From positions 32,224,327-32,288,326 of the forward strand of contig NC_090766.1 of NCBI RefSeq assembly GCF_036898095.1: a stretch of DNA of 64,000 bases, written 5' to 3'. The notes under the pieces are model-generated. The model saw nothing but the letters and a program-made list of their open reading frames with translations. It was not told the DNA's origin and ran no database searches. The position numbers and the translations under genes are program-made. This DNA comes from Palaemon carinicauda. Lineage: Eukaryota > Arthropoda > Malacostraca > Decapoda > Palaemonidae. Below, in pieces: positions 41,281 through 52,804 of this stretch (the stretch's first letter is position 1; the number at the start of each line of letters is the position of its first letter).

Positions 41281-43160
41281 CTTCCTTCTTCAGGAGCCGC
41301 TGGATAGTCTCCAGGCGTGAAGACGAAGGGAGAGTGGGTTGTCGTGGAACTTGAGGAAGTGAGGCTGGTGCAGAAGGTCTGAACTGGCGGGTGACTCGTT
41401 AGGTCTTTTAGGTCTGCGAACCACTCCCTCTCCGGCCACCAGGGCGCTACCAAAGTCATCTTTAGGTTTCGGGCGGCCCTTACTCTGTTGAGCACCTGCT
41501 TTATCAACGTGAAGGGGGGAAAAGCGTAAACATCCAGATTGTCCCACTTGTGCTGAAAATCGTCTTTCAGGGCTGCTTTCGGGTCTGGCACAGGGGAGCA
41601 TTAGACTGGGAGTTGGTCGTTGAGTTTCGTTGCAAAGAGGTCCATCACCGGGGAACCCCAACGCTGAATGATGAGCCTGGCTACTTCCGGGAGGAGGGAC
41701 CACTCTGTCCCTACTATCTGGCCCATTCTGCTGAGGCCGTCGGCCAGAACGTTTTTCTTCCCGGGAATGAACCTTGCTAATAACACCACATGATTTTCTT
41801 CTGCCCAATTCAGAATCTCTATGGTGAGATCGCACAACTCCCTCGATTTCAAGCCCCCCTGCTTCTTTATGTATGCTACTACCGTGGCGTTGTCGCACAT
41901 CAACGCCACGGTGTTTCCTTTTAGCAGACTTGCGAAGTGTAAGCACGCCTTCTGGATCGCTTTCAACTCCAGGACATTGATGTGGAGTTGCTTTTCCCCT
42001 TCCAACCAGGTACCTCGTGCCGTCCCGTCGAGGAGATGGGCTCCCCACCCTTGGTTGGAGGCGTCTGTGAACAGGAGTAATTCTGGAGGGCTGGTCCCGA
42101 AGGGCATCCCCTTGAGGGAGTTCGACAGGCAGTACCACCATTCCAGGGAGGGTCTTGTGTCCGGAAGGACTCGAATTAGCACTTGTTGTGAGTGTGTCTG
42201 GCACCAGAGGCTCTTGAGATTCCATTGAATGGATCTGAGCTTCATCCTCCCTTGTGGAACTAGTTTCTCCAACGAGACCAGGTGGCCTATTAGCCTCTGC
42301 CAGTCTTTCGCTCTCCTTGGTTGTTCCGATAGGAAGGGCTTGATGATGTGCCTGAGGTTCTTGATCCTATCTTCCGAAGGGAAAACTTTCCCTTGCATGG
42401 TGTCCAAAGTCATCCCCAAGTAGTTCATTCTGTTGGAAAGGGGATAGATTTGACTTCTTTGGGTTGATGACAATCCCCAGATCTCTGCAAAAGTGAAGGA
42501 GACTTCTCCCTTGTTCTTCCAAGAGGACCTTTGAGGCGGAAAGGAGCAACCAGTCGTCCAGGTATCTGATAAGGCGGATGCCACATTCGTGAGCCCACAC
42601 TGATACAGTCGTGAAGACTCTCGTGAACACCTGGGGCGCTGTTGACAGACCGAAGCAAAGAGTCCTGAATTGCAGGATCTGGGAACCCCATTTCACCCGG
42701 AGGAACTTCCGACTCGATGGGTGGATCGGAATTTGGAAGTATGCGTCCTTGAGGTCGACGATCATCATAAAATCTTTCTCCCTCAAGGACAGCAGAACTG
42801 ACTTTGGAGTGTCCATCTTGAAGTCCGTCTTCTTGACGAACTTGTTGAGAGCCGACAGATCTATAACCGGCCTCCACTCCCCCGTCGCTTTCTCTACCAG
42901 GAACAGGTGACTGTAGAAACCAGGTCCTGGGAGAGGAACTTCTTCCATGGCGCCCTTCTCTAACATGGAGGACACCTCCTCTTGAATGGCGGCCCTCTTT
43001 ACCGGATCTTTGGGCGCTAGCCATTCCGTCCGGTTGGCCGGAATAAGAGGGGGTGGATTCGGCAGGAACGGGAGTCTGTAGCCCTCCTTCAGGACGGACA
43101 CTGTCCAAGGCTCTGCTCCTTGCGCCTTCCATGCTTGCCAATGTAGTCTGAGGCATCCCC
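41281..43160 (-). pseudogene. RT / RNase H / methyltransferase-like region of DIRS copy D
   Basis: RT reads in one frame from about 43160 with LVEKATGEWRPVIDLSALNK, MIVDLKDAYFQIPIHPSSRK, LCFGLSTAPQVFTRVF and RYLDDWLLLS. A single-base frameshift near 42440 moves to the next frame, with PSEDRIKNLRHIIKPFLSEQ and RNase H (LLFTDASNQGWGAHLLDG, LMCDNATVVAYIKKQGG, ARFIPGKKNVLADGLSRMG), all catalytic acids present. The frame ends in TAA after KLNDQLPV (41601), then continues in the same frame with the methyltransferase-like part (VYAFPPFTLIKQVLNRVRA, MTLVAPWWPEREWFADL). Only one shift and one stop break the reading. Confidence 0.85.
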
Positions 43161-43198
43161 CAACCCGAGGCTTGGGCGGGGATAGGGGGCCTCCCACT

Positions 43199-45301
43199 CT
43201 ACCTTCTTCTAGAGGAGCGGCCTGATCTGCCTCTCCTAGAAGCGGAGTAACCCGACCTGAAGGAGCTTGAGTGTGCTGAAGCACCTCTGTGGGAGGGTTG
43301 TGGAGTTGAGGACCAGGAGGAAGAGGGGGCCTCTCTCCTCGTAGTGCTGGAAGAGGCTTGGGGCGTCGCGGCGCTGTCCGAGACGTACCTCTTGTATGGA
43401 GGTCTCCTTGAAGCTGCCGGTTTGGTGACGTTGGCCTCCTTCTTCTTCGAGACCTTTTCCATCAAGGCCTCTAACTCTTTCATCGGAAAAAGAGACTCTC
43501 CCCACAGGGGGAGGCTGCGAATTGCTCGCGCCTCCCTGTCCGGTACTTTCCGAGACACTTTGGTGAGAACAGTGTCTCTCTTACGGAGAACCCAGTTGGC
43601 TGTAAGGGCGAGAGACTGATACGTCAGGAATTTGAGGGTTTTACCCCCGGAGGTAATGAGGTCCCTCATCAGGCTTTGCTAGTCAGGGTCTTCGGGGTCG
43701 TAGGAGTCTTGCACACCCACCAACGTGGACGCCCACAAGTCTAGCCAAGAGGAGACGTTAATCAAGTCTCGCGACATCTCCTCCATCATGGAGGCCTCTG
43801 CAGATGAGAAACAGACGGGCCGAAGAGGCTCTGTCGTCAGAAATGCCTTGGCTCAGAATGTCCACGGCCGTCTCCACTTTACAAGGGCCTGGGCGACGAC
43901 CTTTGGGCACAATGACCTTCCCTTGGTTCTTGGGGCCCTGGAGTAATTTAGAGGCACTCTGGGTCTTGGGAGCCTCGGCATTGCCGACCACCACTTTGTC
44001 TATAAACTCTTGCCCTAGAACTAGGTCTCGGGCCAGAGGGAGTGCCAGGGATGACTTAGGCTGGGAGGGAGTCTGCATAATTCTCAGGAGACTCAACCTC
44101 CAGGAATCTCCATCTGTCGCTGCAGGTTCCGCTATTCCGTGGTGCCTTCTGATCAGGCTAACCACTCTCCTATAGGCGGAGTCTTCCGTCGGGGAGCCCT
44201 CTCCTCCGTCAGCCGAGGGCTCGGCCTGGGGCGGGGGAGCCGGTTTACTGGGCACGCCGACCGGACGCCTGGCCCTCAGGGCCAGGGGCGCCGTCCTGCC
44301 AAGGTACTGGACCTCATCTGCAGGTAAGACCGCACCAGGGGCTCAGGATAGTGTAGGCACCGCTGGATCAGCGGGGACTCTCGTACGCCCGAAGGCTCTG
44401 GGTGCTGAGGGCGCGGTTGCCGGGGGCTGACCCGACAGCGGGAACCGTTCCTTCCGACCTGAAGGCCGCACCAGCTGGGCTGGTTCGGCCTGGCTGCCTG
44501 GTAAGAAGCGCGTTTCCCCCCGCTGGGCGGGGTGAACCGGAGGCCTCGAGGACTTATGCCTAATAGAGAGGTCTTTCCTGCGAGCCAGGTCGCGAGGGTC
44601 AAGGCCGTGCTTGGAGGGCGGCCGCCTTGGGGACCGCTCGCTGGACTGGTGGTCCGGGGAACGAAGCACCTTCGATTCCCGCGACGAAACGTAGATCCAA
44701 GCGTCCCCGGGAGATACACTTCTCCTATACTTACGGCTCGGGGAGCGGGATTGTTTCCTGCTGTAGCGAAAGCGCGACCCAGAAGCACAAGCCCACGAGG
44801 GCGGGGGCGACACTGAGACCGCGTTACTACCCCACACGGGGTCATCGGAGGAAGCGTGTCCCCGAGCACAAGGGCCGACTCTCCGGACGCACTACTAGGT
44901 CCTTCGCTAGCCCTAGAGGGGCCTGTCACTGGCCCTGCACTAACACTGGGCTCCTGGGATAGGACGCCTTGCTCATCCACTACACTAGACTTACCTCGTC
45001 CCCTACTTTGTGTAGGGGACGGCGAAACCAAGACCCCGTCGGAACGCTCACTGGGTGACGGTATCGGCGAGGAAACACTAACTTTCCTGGGGGAACATTT
45101 CGCTGATTTTCTTTTCTTAGTACCATAACGTACCCACTGAATATCGCTCCAGTCCACGCACTCGGGGCACGTGTCTGCTGACGAGCACACTTTACCCCTA
45201 CAGGAGGAACAAAGGGAGTGAGGATCCACTTCGGGCTTGGAGAGGAACGCTCCACACGATTTCCCGGCTCTAGGCCCAGGACAACGGCGAACCTCCTCCA
45301 T
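43199..45301 (-). pseudogene. Gag-like protein of DIRS copy D, three frames
   Basis: The ATG at 45301-45299 opens MEEVRRCPGPRAGKSCGAF with DPHSLCSSCRGKVC and TCPECVDW, the Cys/His cluster seen in copy A. The first frame runs to about 44900 before drifting; a Ser/Arg/Pro-rich middle is in a second frame (44837-44343); AYRRVVSLIRRHHGIAEP (44255-43758) and LALTANWVLRKRDTVLTKVS (43669-43199) follow in further frames. The end, SGRSSRRR, is Arg-rich. Gag thus needs several shifts. Length about 700 codons if joined, similar to copy A. Confidence 0.75.
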
Positions 45302-45514
45302 AACGCACACAACGCACGACACAAGCACTTAAGGAAATGAATTAAACACTGGGTAAACACACGGTTGAAAAGTGAACGCACAGGAACACTTGGGAAAGCA
45401 CACTGGAAAAACGCAAGTTGCCACGCTGGGAACACGTGGGGCACAGGACGCACACAAAGGATCGACAGAGATACGAGAGCGAGAGATGTTCACCTCTCGC
45501 GACCAGAGAACTTA

Positions 45515-45707
45515 ATGAGGAGGGTGACCCGACTAGCAAGCGACCTACCTTAATCCTACCCTCGGGGCACATTCCTGGATGCCGGGGGTAAAGCTACTGA
45601 GGGCGCGGAGCGGGGGGATAACTATTCAAAACTCTGGTTGGCAGAGAGAGATAACCAGTGATCTCCTAAAAGAAAGTAGTTCGAGGTAAGTATTCGTGTT
45701 GGAACAA
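45515..45707 (-). repeat. 5' inverted terminal repeat of DIRS copy D
   Basis: Inverse of 39600-39785, including 'gatgccgggggtaaagctac' and 'gaaagtagttcgaggtaagt'. Carries the same family 5' end as copies A and B. Confidence 0.88.
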
Positions 45708-45780
45708 TTAGGATTTTACGTCATATGGTCAGTGCTGGAGCCAGGATACACATTCAATAATTTGGCTTAACTGGAGGAAA

Positions 45781-45978
45781 ATGCCAATTATATGCCACAA
45801 GGAAGAATTTATGAAGTTGGAGCAAGAGGAAAGAAGGAAATCTGAAACGAAGGTAAAGTTTAAAGGTAAAAAGTGGGTGAAGGGAAGCAGCAAAGATTAT
45901 TCAGTAATGCCTACAATGCACACAGACACTATACCTCCGGCGGGACGATATCATGAGAGGAAGCGTTTGCGAGAGTAA
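45781..45978 (+). other. Unassigned 65-codon frame
   Basis: Plus-strand frame with ATG, charged (LEQEERRKSETKVKFKGKKW), ending ERKRLRE and TAA. It is not bounded by splice sites, is antisense to TMEM165, and no family is recognised. Its composition is more protein-like than the AT-rich surroundings; it could be a transposon protein scrap. Confidence 0.2.
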
Positions 45979-46305
45979 ACTTGTACAACTAATTAAACAG
46001 AGTACTGTTACACATACTGTATATTATTCCAACCATTAGTATTTCATTGTATAAGAAACATTTGCTTAAAGAAAGGGGCTGACTGGCTTTGCCAAAAAAG
46101 GAACACTGTGCGTAGAAATCACAAAAGCTTTCACATGATGAGCCACAGGGAAAAATGAACGAGACTTAGAATTAGTACTTTAGTCCTATTGTGACACTGA
46201 CGGACTCACATTGAGTTTGTAAAAAGTTTATTTGGGATAATATATCAGTCGGTCCCTTTATTGTGCCTTGTGTTAATACAAGTTAAATTAGCGCTAACTC
46301 CTTAC

Positions 46306-46338
46306 CTGCCAGTAACTGTCAGATACTTTCTTGATCAT
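46306..46338 (-). CDS. TMEM165: Candidate TMEM165 33-bp microexon
   Basis: An acceptor with a good pyrimidine tract ('tttacttttcttttgttag', ending at 46339) and donor ('cag|gtaaggag', after 46306) enclose 33 bp encoding MIKKVSDSYWQ in phase 0. It would fit between the candidate microexons at 59371-59406 and 38525-38560. No counterpart is recalled in other TMEM165 proteins, so this may be an optional exon or chance. Confidence 0.35.
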
Positions 46339-47075
46339 CTAACAAAAGAAAAGTAAACCAAAAGGCACAAAGAACATTGGTCAGTTGATTTGAAATGCTT
46401 TGGTTGATAACATCTATAGGAGAACCAGGAAGTCATCAAATCATCAAGTATTTTGATTCACACATTGATTTAAATCAAGTAACATAGCAACAAAAATATG
46501 TTATTGCATGTATGTGGTTGATATTTGTAATATAACTCAAGTATTGATACCAATAAATAATATACTATATTTGAAGACCCTTTCTGAGTGGGGTACCTTA
46601 CATGGCGAGAGTTTGCGTATCGCCATGATCAGAAGAGCTGTACTTGTCAGGGCCATCCATACTAGGTTGGTGTGCTGTGAGCTAAGTAAGAAAAGTTTCT
46701 CATCATCACCAATCCATAATTGATGAAAATTGGCCAAATCCCAGACATGAATAAAGACATGTCTGGGCCTTTGCCCTGCCGCAGACTAGAAACGGCAGCA
46801 TTTGTTGTTTTTTGAAGTAATTTTTATAATACCCAAATCAACAAATCTTATCTTACTCATACTATACTAGCCAGTATAGTGCTACGATGACAGGCATAGA
46901 GCATTCAATATGGGAAAGAAGTTCCATCGATTCCTGTCTATGGAATATCCCTGATCAGATGGTGTACCTATCATAAGCTGTCCTGTTGAGCAAAGCAACT
47001 GCAGTGTAGAAACCAATCAAGACACTTGGTGAATGGCACTCCATATTATGAAAAAAAAGTTGGTTAAGAGAACAT
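46339..47075. other. TMEM165 intron between microexon 46306 and DIRS copy E
   Basis: AT-rich; nothing recognised. Confidence 0.4.
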
Positions 47076-47429
47076 GACAAATTCAAAGATAATTTGTATT
47101 TATCCTGAATATACAAACCTTAGCTATTTAATAGGGGTATTACTTTAGGCGTAGCTGAAATGACGAGCCATTAATTTTCAATGGGGCTTTACTACCCACA
47201 CCGCTAGTTAGCGGGGGTAGGGGAGGGTAGCTTGCTAACCCGGCCCCCCCCTCTCAGACACCTGAGCTTGAGCTCACTTTGCTTGGAGGTAGGATTTCAA
47301 GGGGGATAATGCTGGGAGGGAAGTTTGGTTAAATAGCTAAGGTTTGTATAGATCGGAAAAATACAAATTATCTACAAATTTGTCATTTGTTCCGTAACTG
47401 GAATACAAACCACGCTATTTAATAGGGGT
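47076..47429 (-). repeat. 3' inverted terminal repeat and internal complementary region of DIRS copy E
   Basis: 47122-47280 inverts 58040-58200, including 'gtagctgaaatgacgagcca'. The internal complementary region at 47330-47429 is the fused-end sequence. Confidence 0.88.
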
Positions 47430-47908
47430 GACTCACCCATTAGGAAGGGTGGATGTCCCAGCCAGTCTGACTTTTGGCTTTGCCCGGAGACTCCTTATTT
47501 GAGTGTGTAAGCACTAAAAAAATAAGGAGTCCCTGCACCTCGCTAAAACCTTGCTACGTCTGCGGCCTACGCAAGCTGTGTGTGAAGGTATGAAGAAGTG
47601 TGACGTGTCCTTGAAAGTTCTGAAGTTCTCTAGATGGAAACTTGTAGACTAGGATTTTCCCAATACCACCTCATCAGGGTATGGGGACATAACAGTATTA
47701 ATATTAATACTAGGAACACAAGGGAGCATGGATTACCTGCAGTGGTTTGAGGTCAGCTATGCAGAGAACCCAGGATGCTGCTTTCCCCAAGAGAGGGGAT
47801 GATGATGAAAAGAATAGGGGCCAGTCAAACCTTTTCATTCATGCAGACTAAAACCGGGTAACAATGACCTCAACCTTCTGCTACTTGTCCAATAAGGAGC
47901 TTGAGGCT

Positions 47909-48960
47909 TTAAATCACCTGTTGTGCAGCTAACACAGGACCGATAGAGAACGTATCGAGTCTCTTGTGGGTCACGTCTTGCAGGTAGTGGTATGTGAACG
48001 TTGTTTGCCGTTTCCACACCCCAGCTTGAAGAACCTGCATCACTGAAAAATTTCTTTTGAAGGCCAGGGACGTAGCTATGCCCCTGACATCATGTGCTCT
48101 GGGGTAACGTGACGGAAGAGGGTCTGGATTCAATACCAGGTCAATGACCCTGCGAATCCATACAGAGATGGTGTTCTTGGTGACCATCCTCTTAGTCCTT
48201 CCTGTGCTGACGAATAGTGCTGGCACACGAGGACGGGCTGCGGCTGTTCTTTTGAGGTACAGCCTCATTACTGGGCATAGTAAGAGATGGTCTGGGTCAT
48301 CTGTTACAGTACGGAGACTAGAAATCTGGAAGGAGTCGAATCGAGGATCCGCTACTCCTGGATTCTGAGTCCTAGCAATAAACTCAGGGACGAAGCTGAA
48401 TGTTACCTGCCCCCATTCCCTTGAATGGGCGATGTTATACGAGAGACCATGAAGTTCGCTGACTCGCTTGGCCGAGGCCAAAGCTAGCAGGAACACCGTC
48501 TTCCAAGCTAGGTGGCGATCTGATGCCTGGCGTAATAGTTCATAGGGAGGTCTCTTAAGAGACCTGAGAACTCGAACCACGTTCTATGGGGGAGGTCTCA
48601 CTTCCAACTGAGGGCAGGTAAGTTCGTAACTCCATATGAGTAGAGAAAGTTCTAGCGATGAGGAAATGTCCATTCCTTTCAGCCTGAAGGCAAGGCTTAA
48701 GGCTGAGTGGTAGCCTTTCACTGCCGAGATTGAAAGGCGCATTTCTTCACGCAAATACACGTGGAACTCCGCTATTGTTGGAATAGTGGCATCGAGTGGA
48801 GAGATACCCCTTCTACGACACCAACCGCAGATGACTTTCCACTTTGCTTGGTAGACTGCTGCTGAAGACTTTCACAGGTGTCCAGACTTCCTGATCGCAA
48901 CTTGTTGCGAAAATCCTCTCTCAGAGAGGAGATGCTGGATAGTTTCCAAGCGTGAAGCTG
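47909..48960 (-). pseudogene. Tyrosine recombinase of DIRS copy E, catalytic residues kept
   Basis: The 223-codon frame 48580-47909 holds KRVSELHGLSYNIAHSREW, TKNTISVWIRRVIDL, the box HDVRGIATSLAFKRNFSVMQ and WKRQTTFTYHYLQDVTHKR, so Arg, HxxR and Tyr all remain; it ends SIGPVLAAQQVI. Upstream, at about 48590, copy C's Trp (PPPWNVVRVL) is TAG here. The N-terminal part continues up to about 48950 with substitutions (QLEVRPP; KWKVICGWC). Two residues of the LLLCPV..LRHYLKR segment are lost by a 6-bp deletion. One nonsense codon is the main block. Confidence 0.82.
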
Positions 48961-49784
48961 TAGTGAACTACGGCTTTGTGGAAGATGTTAGCATGTGGTT
49001 GTTTGAGTAAATTGTGTCGTGGAGGGAGTTTTCTTGGTAACTCTGTTAGGAGTTGCAGAAGGTCCAGGAACCATTCTGCGTGATGCCATAGCGGAGCTAT
49101 GAGGGTCATTGAAAGATTGACCGATGTTCTGGTCTTGTTGAGTACCCTCCTCATCAGACAGAACGGGGGAAAGGCGTAAACGTCGATGTTGTCCCACCAT
49201 TGTTGGAAAACACCTTGCCAGAGAGCCTTGGGGTCTGGGACTGGGAAAATGTACAGTGGGAGCCTGAAGTTCAGGGCCGTTGCGAAGAGTTCCACAGTCG
49301 GAGAACCCCACAAAGTCAGGACTTTGTTGGTTACTAGATGATCCAAAGACCACTCGGTACTCACTATCTGAGATGCTCTGCTCAGGTTGTCGGCGAGCAC
49401 ATTCCTTTTGCCCAGAATGAAGCGTGCCAGTAGTGGTATCGAGTGGATTTCGGCCCATCTCAGTATCTCTACTGCTAGATGGGATAGTTGCTGCGAAAAA
49501 GTACCTCCTTGAATGTTGATGTAGGCCACTACTGTGGTGTTGTCGCTCATCACAGAGTGATTTGCCAAGTACTGTTGGAACTGTTGAAGGGCTAGAAAGA
49601 CGGCCTTCATCTCTAGGAGATTTATGTGGAAGTACTTTTCTGACTCTGACCAGAGGCCTGAGGTCGTGTGGTGCAGCACATGGGCGCCCCACCCTTTTTT
49701 TGAAACGTCCGAAAACAGCATCAAATCCGGGAGAACATGAAAAGATCCACTCCTTTTCGTAGGTTCTTGTCTGCCACCCACCAC
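48950..49784 (-). pseudogene. RNase H and methyltransferase-like region of DIRS copy E
   Basis: A 287-codon frame with LMLFSDVSKKGWGAHVLHH (catalytic Asp present), INLLEMKAVFLALQQF, VMSDNTTVVAYINIQGG, ARFILGKRNVLADNLSRA and then WGSPTVELFATALNFRLP, YAFPPFCLMRRVLNKTR, MTLIAPLWHHAEWFLDL. In the methyltransferase-like part the family Asp of VDLFAT is Glu (VELFAT). The join to RT on its 5' side is frameshifted near 49740. Confidence 0.8.
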
Positions 49785-50700
49785 TGGAGATCCATCAGTT
49801 TCGCAGGTCCCATGGGGATCTGGATGTCCGGGGAGTCATACGCTTGATTCCACCGGGACTTGAGTTGCCACTGAAGGGATCTCATCCTGAGGCAACCACT
49901 GGGAACTAGACAGGCCAGCGATGAAAGGTGACCGAGGAGACGTAACCACGATTGGGCTGGAAGTTCTTCTTGTCTGAGAAAAGGTCTTGCGACCTTCCTC
50001 ATCCTTGCTATCCTGTCGTCTGATGGGAAGGCTCTGTGGAGAGTGGTGTCTATAATCATGCCTAAGTATACCAGTCTTTGAGTGGGAAGCAATGAAGATG
50101 TCTAGATTTACCATGATCCACAGATCTTGGCAAAGTCTCAGAAGTTTGTCTCGGCGTTGAAGAAGGGTTGACACTGAGTCTGCTAGGATTAACCAGTCGT
50201 CCAGATAACGGAGGAGACGGATGCCAATCCTGTGTGCCCAAGATGATACTAGGGTGAACACTCTGGTGAAGACTTGTAGTGCTGTGGAAAGACCAAAGCA
50301 CAGTACCTTGAACTGGTACATTCTGTTGTCTAGACTGAATCTTAAGTACTTCCTTGAAGACGGATGGACTGGGATCTGGAAGTACGCGTCCTTTAGGTCC
50401 AGTGTGCATATGAAGTCTTGCGGTCTTACTGCTAGTCGGAGCCTCCACACGCCTTCTTTACATGAAAGAGTCGACTGAAAAAGCCTGGGGATCAGTCGAC
50501 GACCTTTTGGAGAGCGCCCTTCTTCAACAGGGTCTGGACTTCTGCTCAAAGGGCTTGCCCCCTTGCCGATCCCATGGCAATGGAGTTCAATGACACTGGA
50601 TTCGTCGTCAAGGGAGGTAGAGATGTTATGAACAGCACACGATATCCTAGACTGATCACGGAGATTGTGTCCAGGAATCGGCCCCGAGTTGCTTCCACCC
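49721..50700 (-). pseudogene. Reverse transcriptase of DIRS copy E, frameshifted
   Basis: The RT core is readable: CTLDLKDAYFQIPVHPSSRK, LCFGLSTALQVFTRVF and RYLDDWLILADSVSTLL at about 50410-50130, and PTQRLVYLGMIIDTTLHRAF in the next frame (50092 on). Between them a small deletion near 50100 shifts the frame. N-terminal to the core, a deletion near 50445 removes the region that reads GWRPVIDLSALN in copy C. Inactive. Confidence 0.75.
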
Positions 50701-51542
50701 GTTTGAGCAACTTTGTAGGCATCCCCCCACTGGTGGAAATACAGGGGGACTGCCTATCCTAGCGTTTGTGGCCACGGCTGCTCCATCTAGGATTCTTGCC
50801 TCCCATGGAGGACTTTTTGCCTTTCTTTTCTTTGACAGGAAAGGGCTTAGACACCAAGGTCTTCGCTGCTGTTGTTGTCGTAGTGGTCTTGACTGGACGG
50901 GACTGCTGTGGAGCTGTAGGCTTATAGGGCTTGGATGTTAAAGCCCTATGAAGGAGGGAGTCTAGATGAGACTTCCTCCACCTCTCAGCGACATGTTCCA
51001 CATCCTTAGGCTCGAACAGGACGGATCCCTCTAGGGAAGAATGTTTGAGCCTATTGATCTTGGCGCTAAGGGCTTTCTAATGGAATCTCTCAGCTACTGC
51101 ATCCCTACGTTTTAGGATGGTATTTGCCCACAAGTTCAAGACTTGGTGGGCCAGAAACTCGATCGTGTGAGTACCTGAGAGACGGAAGGTTTCCATAGCC
51201 TTCCTGGTACGTCCCTTGGAGAAGTCCTCGGAACGTATCAGGATACCTAAAGTCCCCAACCAGATATCGACGTGGCTTGCATAGCACACTTCGCAACTTT
51301 CTCCTGGTTGAGGATCTCGGCTGCCGAGAATGAGACCTGCCGGTTCGAGAGTCTTTTAAGAGGGACTCCCCTGGTTAGCTCTTCCAGCGAGAGGTGAAGA
51401 GAAAGAGCTAAACAAGGCTCCTCTAGGATCTCAATGTACCTCCTCTGCTGTACACGAGGAGGTGGGAGGAGCTTGTTGGTGGCACCGGAACAGTTGGAGG
51501 AGGATATCTCGGAAAGCTGTTGTGAGATCTTGTCCCTGGTAC

Positions 51543-51793
51543 TGTGACGGAGCCGAGAGAGGAGGGTGAACTCAAAGACAGGTTGGGAACGACTGAGTTA
51601 TATATTAAGGAACACTCCTCTTTATATACAAAACCTCAAGGCAACAGGACATAACATGTTCGAGAGACAATGTTCAGAGCCAAACAGCAGGCATGAAATT
51701 TCATGTTCGTTTTAGTGCGAGGGAAGAGCGCAGATACAAGCATAATATATACAAAAGGAATTATGTACAATTCTGTGACACACGGTTGGTACA
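51543..51793 (-). repeat. 3' LTR of the nested gypsy-type element
   Basis: 251 bp, near identical to 52550-52804 (about two small indels). Contains 'ttatatattaagg' and 'tttatataca' TATA-like motifs. Confidence 0.92.
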
Positions 51794-51964
51794 TGGCTCC
51801 CCCTCTAAAAATGACATACTGAACATGTTAAATAGGTGCCCTGAATCTGGAGAGGTAGTAGTAACAACTGCGCCGATGAGCAGCAGTGAGTGGCTGTAGA
51901 AGTCGTTGGTTGGGGTGCGAGCAAGTGGTGGATGATGGTTGGCTGTGTTGCCGCTCTGGCTCGT

Positions 51965-52190
51965 CACGGGGTAGGCGAGTGTGTCCTACGGCATTCATAG
52001 GCGTGTGTGTCCTACGGCATTCATAGGCGTGTGTGTCCTACGGCATTCATAGGCGAGTGTGTCCTACGGCATTCATAGGCGTGTGTGTCCTACGGCATTC
52101 ATAGGCCTACGGCGTTCATAGGCGTGTATGTCCTACGGCATTCATAGGCGTGTATGTCCTACGGCATTCATAGGCGTGTATGTCCTATAG
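51965..52190. repeat. 26-bp minisatellite inside the LTR element
   Basis: About eight units of 'ggcgtgtgtgtcctacggca' plus 'ttcata', one shortened. It sits where most of the pol region is expected in an intact gypsy element. Confidence 0.9.
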
Positions 52191-52540
52191 AATTCACGTC
52201 AGCTTCGGTTGAAGTTGAATAGGTGTCCTCTTCGTCACGAGTGGAGGCGTCGATGGAGGTTTTGAAGGTCATGAAGTGGCTGTCCATAAGGGCACAAAGT
52301 AGGTTCACCTCACGAAGAGAACTGTCTGCGGCAGGTTGCAGGCGAGTGATACTGGTCATTTTCCCGAGGGTGAGCAAAGCCCTTTGGTCCCCCAACGGTT
52401 GTTGAGAGAGCTGAAAAGGCATTGCTATACGGGGGGCTGGCGACGGCGAGTACTGCTGCAGAAGGTATGCGTTGACGGCGTCATAGTAACGGTGAGAGGC
52501 GGAGTGGGGATGGGGAGGCGGGAGGAGCGAGTCACTCCGG
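52168..52540 (-). pseudogene. Gypsy Gag remnant
   Basis: Upstream of the ATG at 52422 the same minus-strand frame is open and reads YYDAVNAYLLQQYSPSPAPR, then MPFQLSQQPLGDQRALLTLG and LREVNLLCALMDSHFM, resembling the N-terminal Gag of arthropod gypsy elements (...Y..LK..L...Y..s...R...LL...LGD...S.LL..M). It ends in the minisatellite. About 110 codons, no zinc knuckle or pol left. Confidence 0.6.
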
Positions 52541-52549
52541 GGTCACCAA

Positions 52550-52804
52550 TGTGACGGAGCCGAGAGAGGAGGGTGAACTCAAAGACAGGTTGGGAACGAC
52601 TGAGTTATATATTAAGGAACACTCCTCTTTATATACAAAACCTCAAGGGAACAGGACATAACATGTTCGAGAGACAGACAATGTTCAGAGCCAAACAGCA
52701 GGCATGAAATTTCATGTTCGTTTTAGTGCGAGGGAAGAGCGCAGATACAAGCATAATATATACAAAAGGAATTATGTACAATTCTGTGACACACGGTTGG
52801 TACA
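52550..52804 (-). repeat. 5' LTR of the nested gypsy-type element
   Basis: 255 bp, TG...CA, followed on the minus strand by the primer-binding-site-like 'tggtgaccccgg'. Confidence 0.92.

Larger units (their letters stand above)
39562..45707 (-). mobile_element. DIRS-like retrotransposon, copy D, full length, best recombinase
   Basis: Left (3') end 'atcaaaaattttaaat' at 39562; right (5') end '...gtgttggaacaa' at 45707. Inverted repeats link about 39600-39785 with 45515-45690. The internal complementary region at 39854-39955 includes 'aatttttgatttgttccaac', the joined ends. Order on the minus strand: Gag (45301-43199), RT/RNase H/methyltransferase-like (about 43160-41281), recombinase (about 41280-40271). 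It is 6.1 kb, inserted in a TMEM165 intron in the sense orientation. A frameshift in RT, one nonsense codon before the methyltransferase-like part and shifts in Gag and the recombinase N-terminus inactivate it. Family shared with A and B. Confidence 0.93.
51543..52804 (-). mobile_element. Deleted non-autonomous gypsy-type LTR retrotransposon nested in DIRS copy E
   Basis: Two direct repeats (51543-51793, 251 bp; 52550-52804, 255 bp) starting TG and ending CA are flanked by the 4-bp duplication 'gtac' (51539-51542 and 52805-52808). On the minus strand the sequence right after the 5' LTR is 'ttggtgaccccggagtga', a primer-binding-site pattern common in gypsy elements, and before the 3' LTR is a purine tract 'agagggggagcca'. 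The 756-bp interior retains only a Gag scrap and a minisatellite. The LTRs differ by few bases, so the insertion is recent relative to the DIRS. It would depend on enzymes from an intact relative. Confidence 0.92.
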
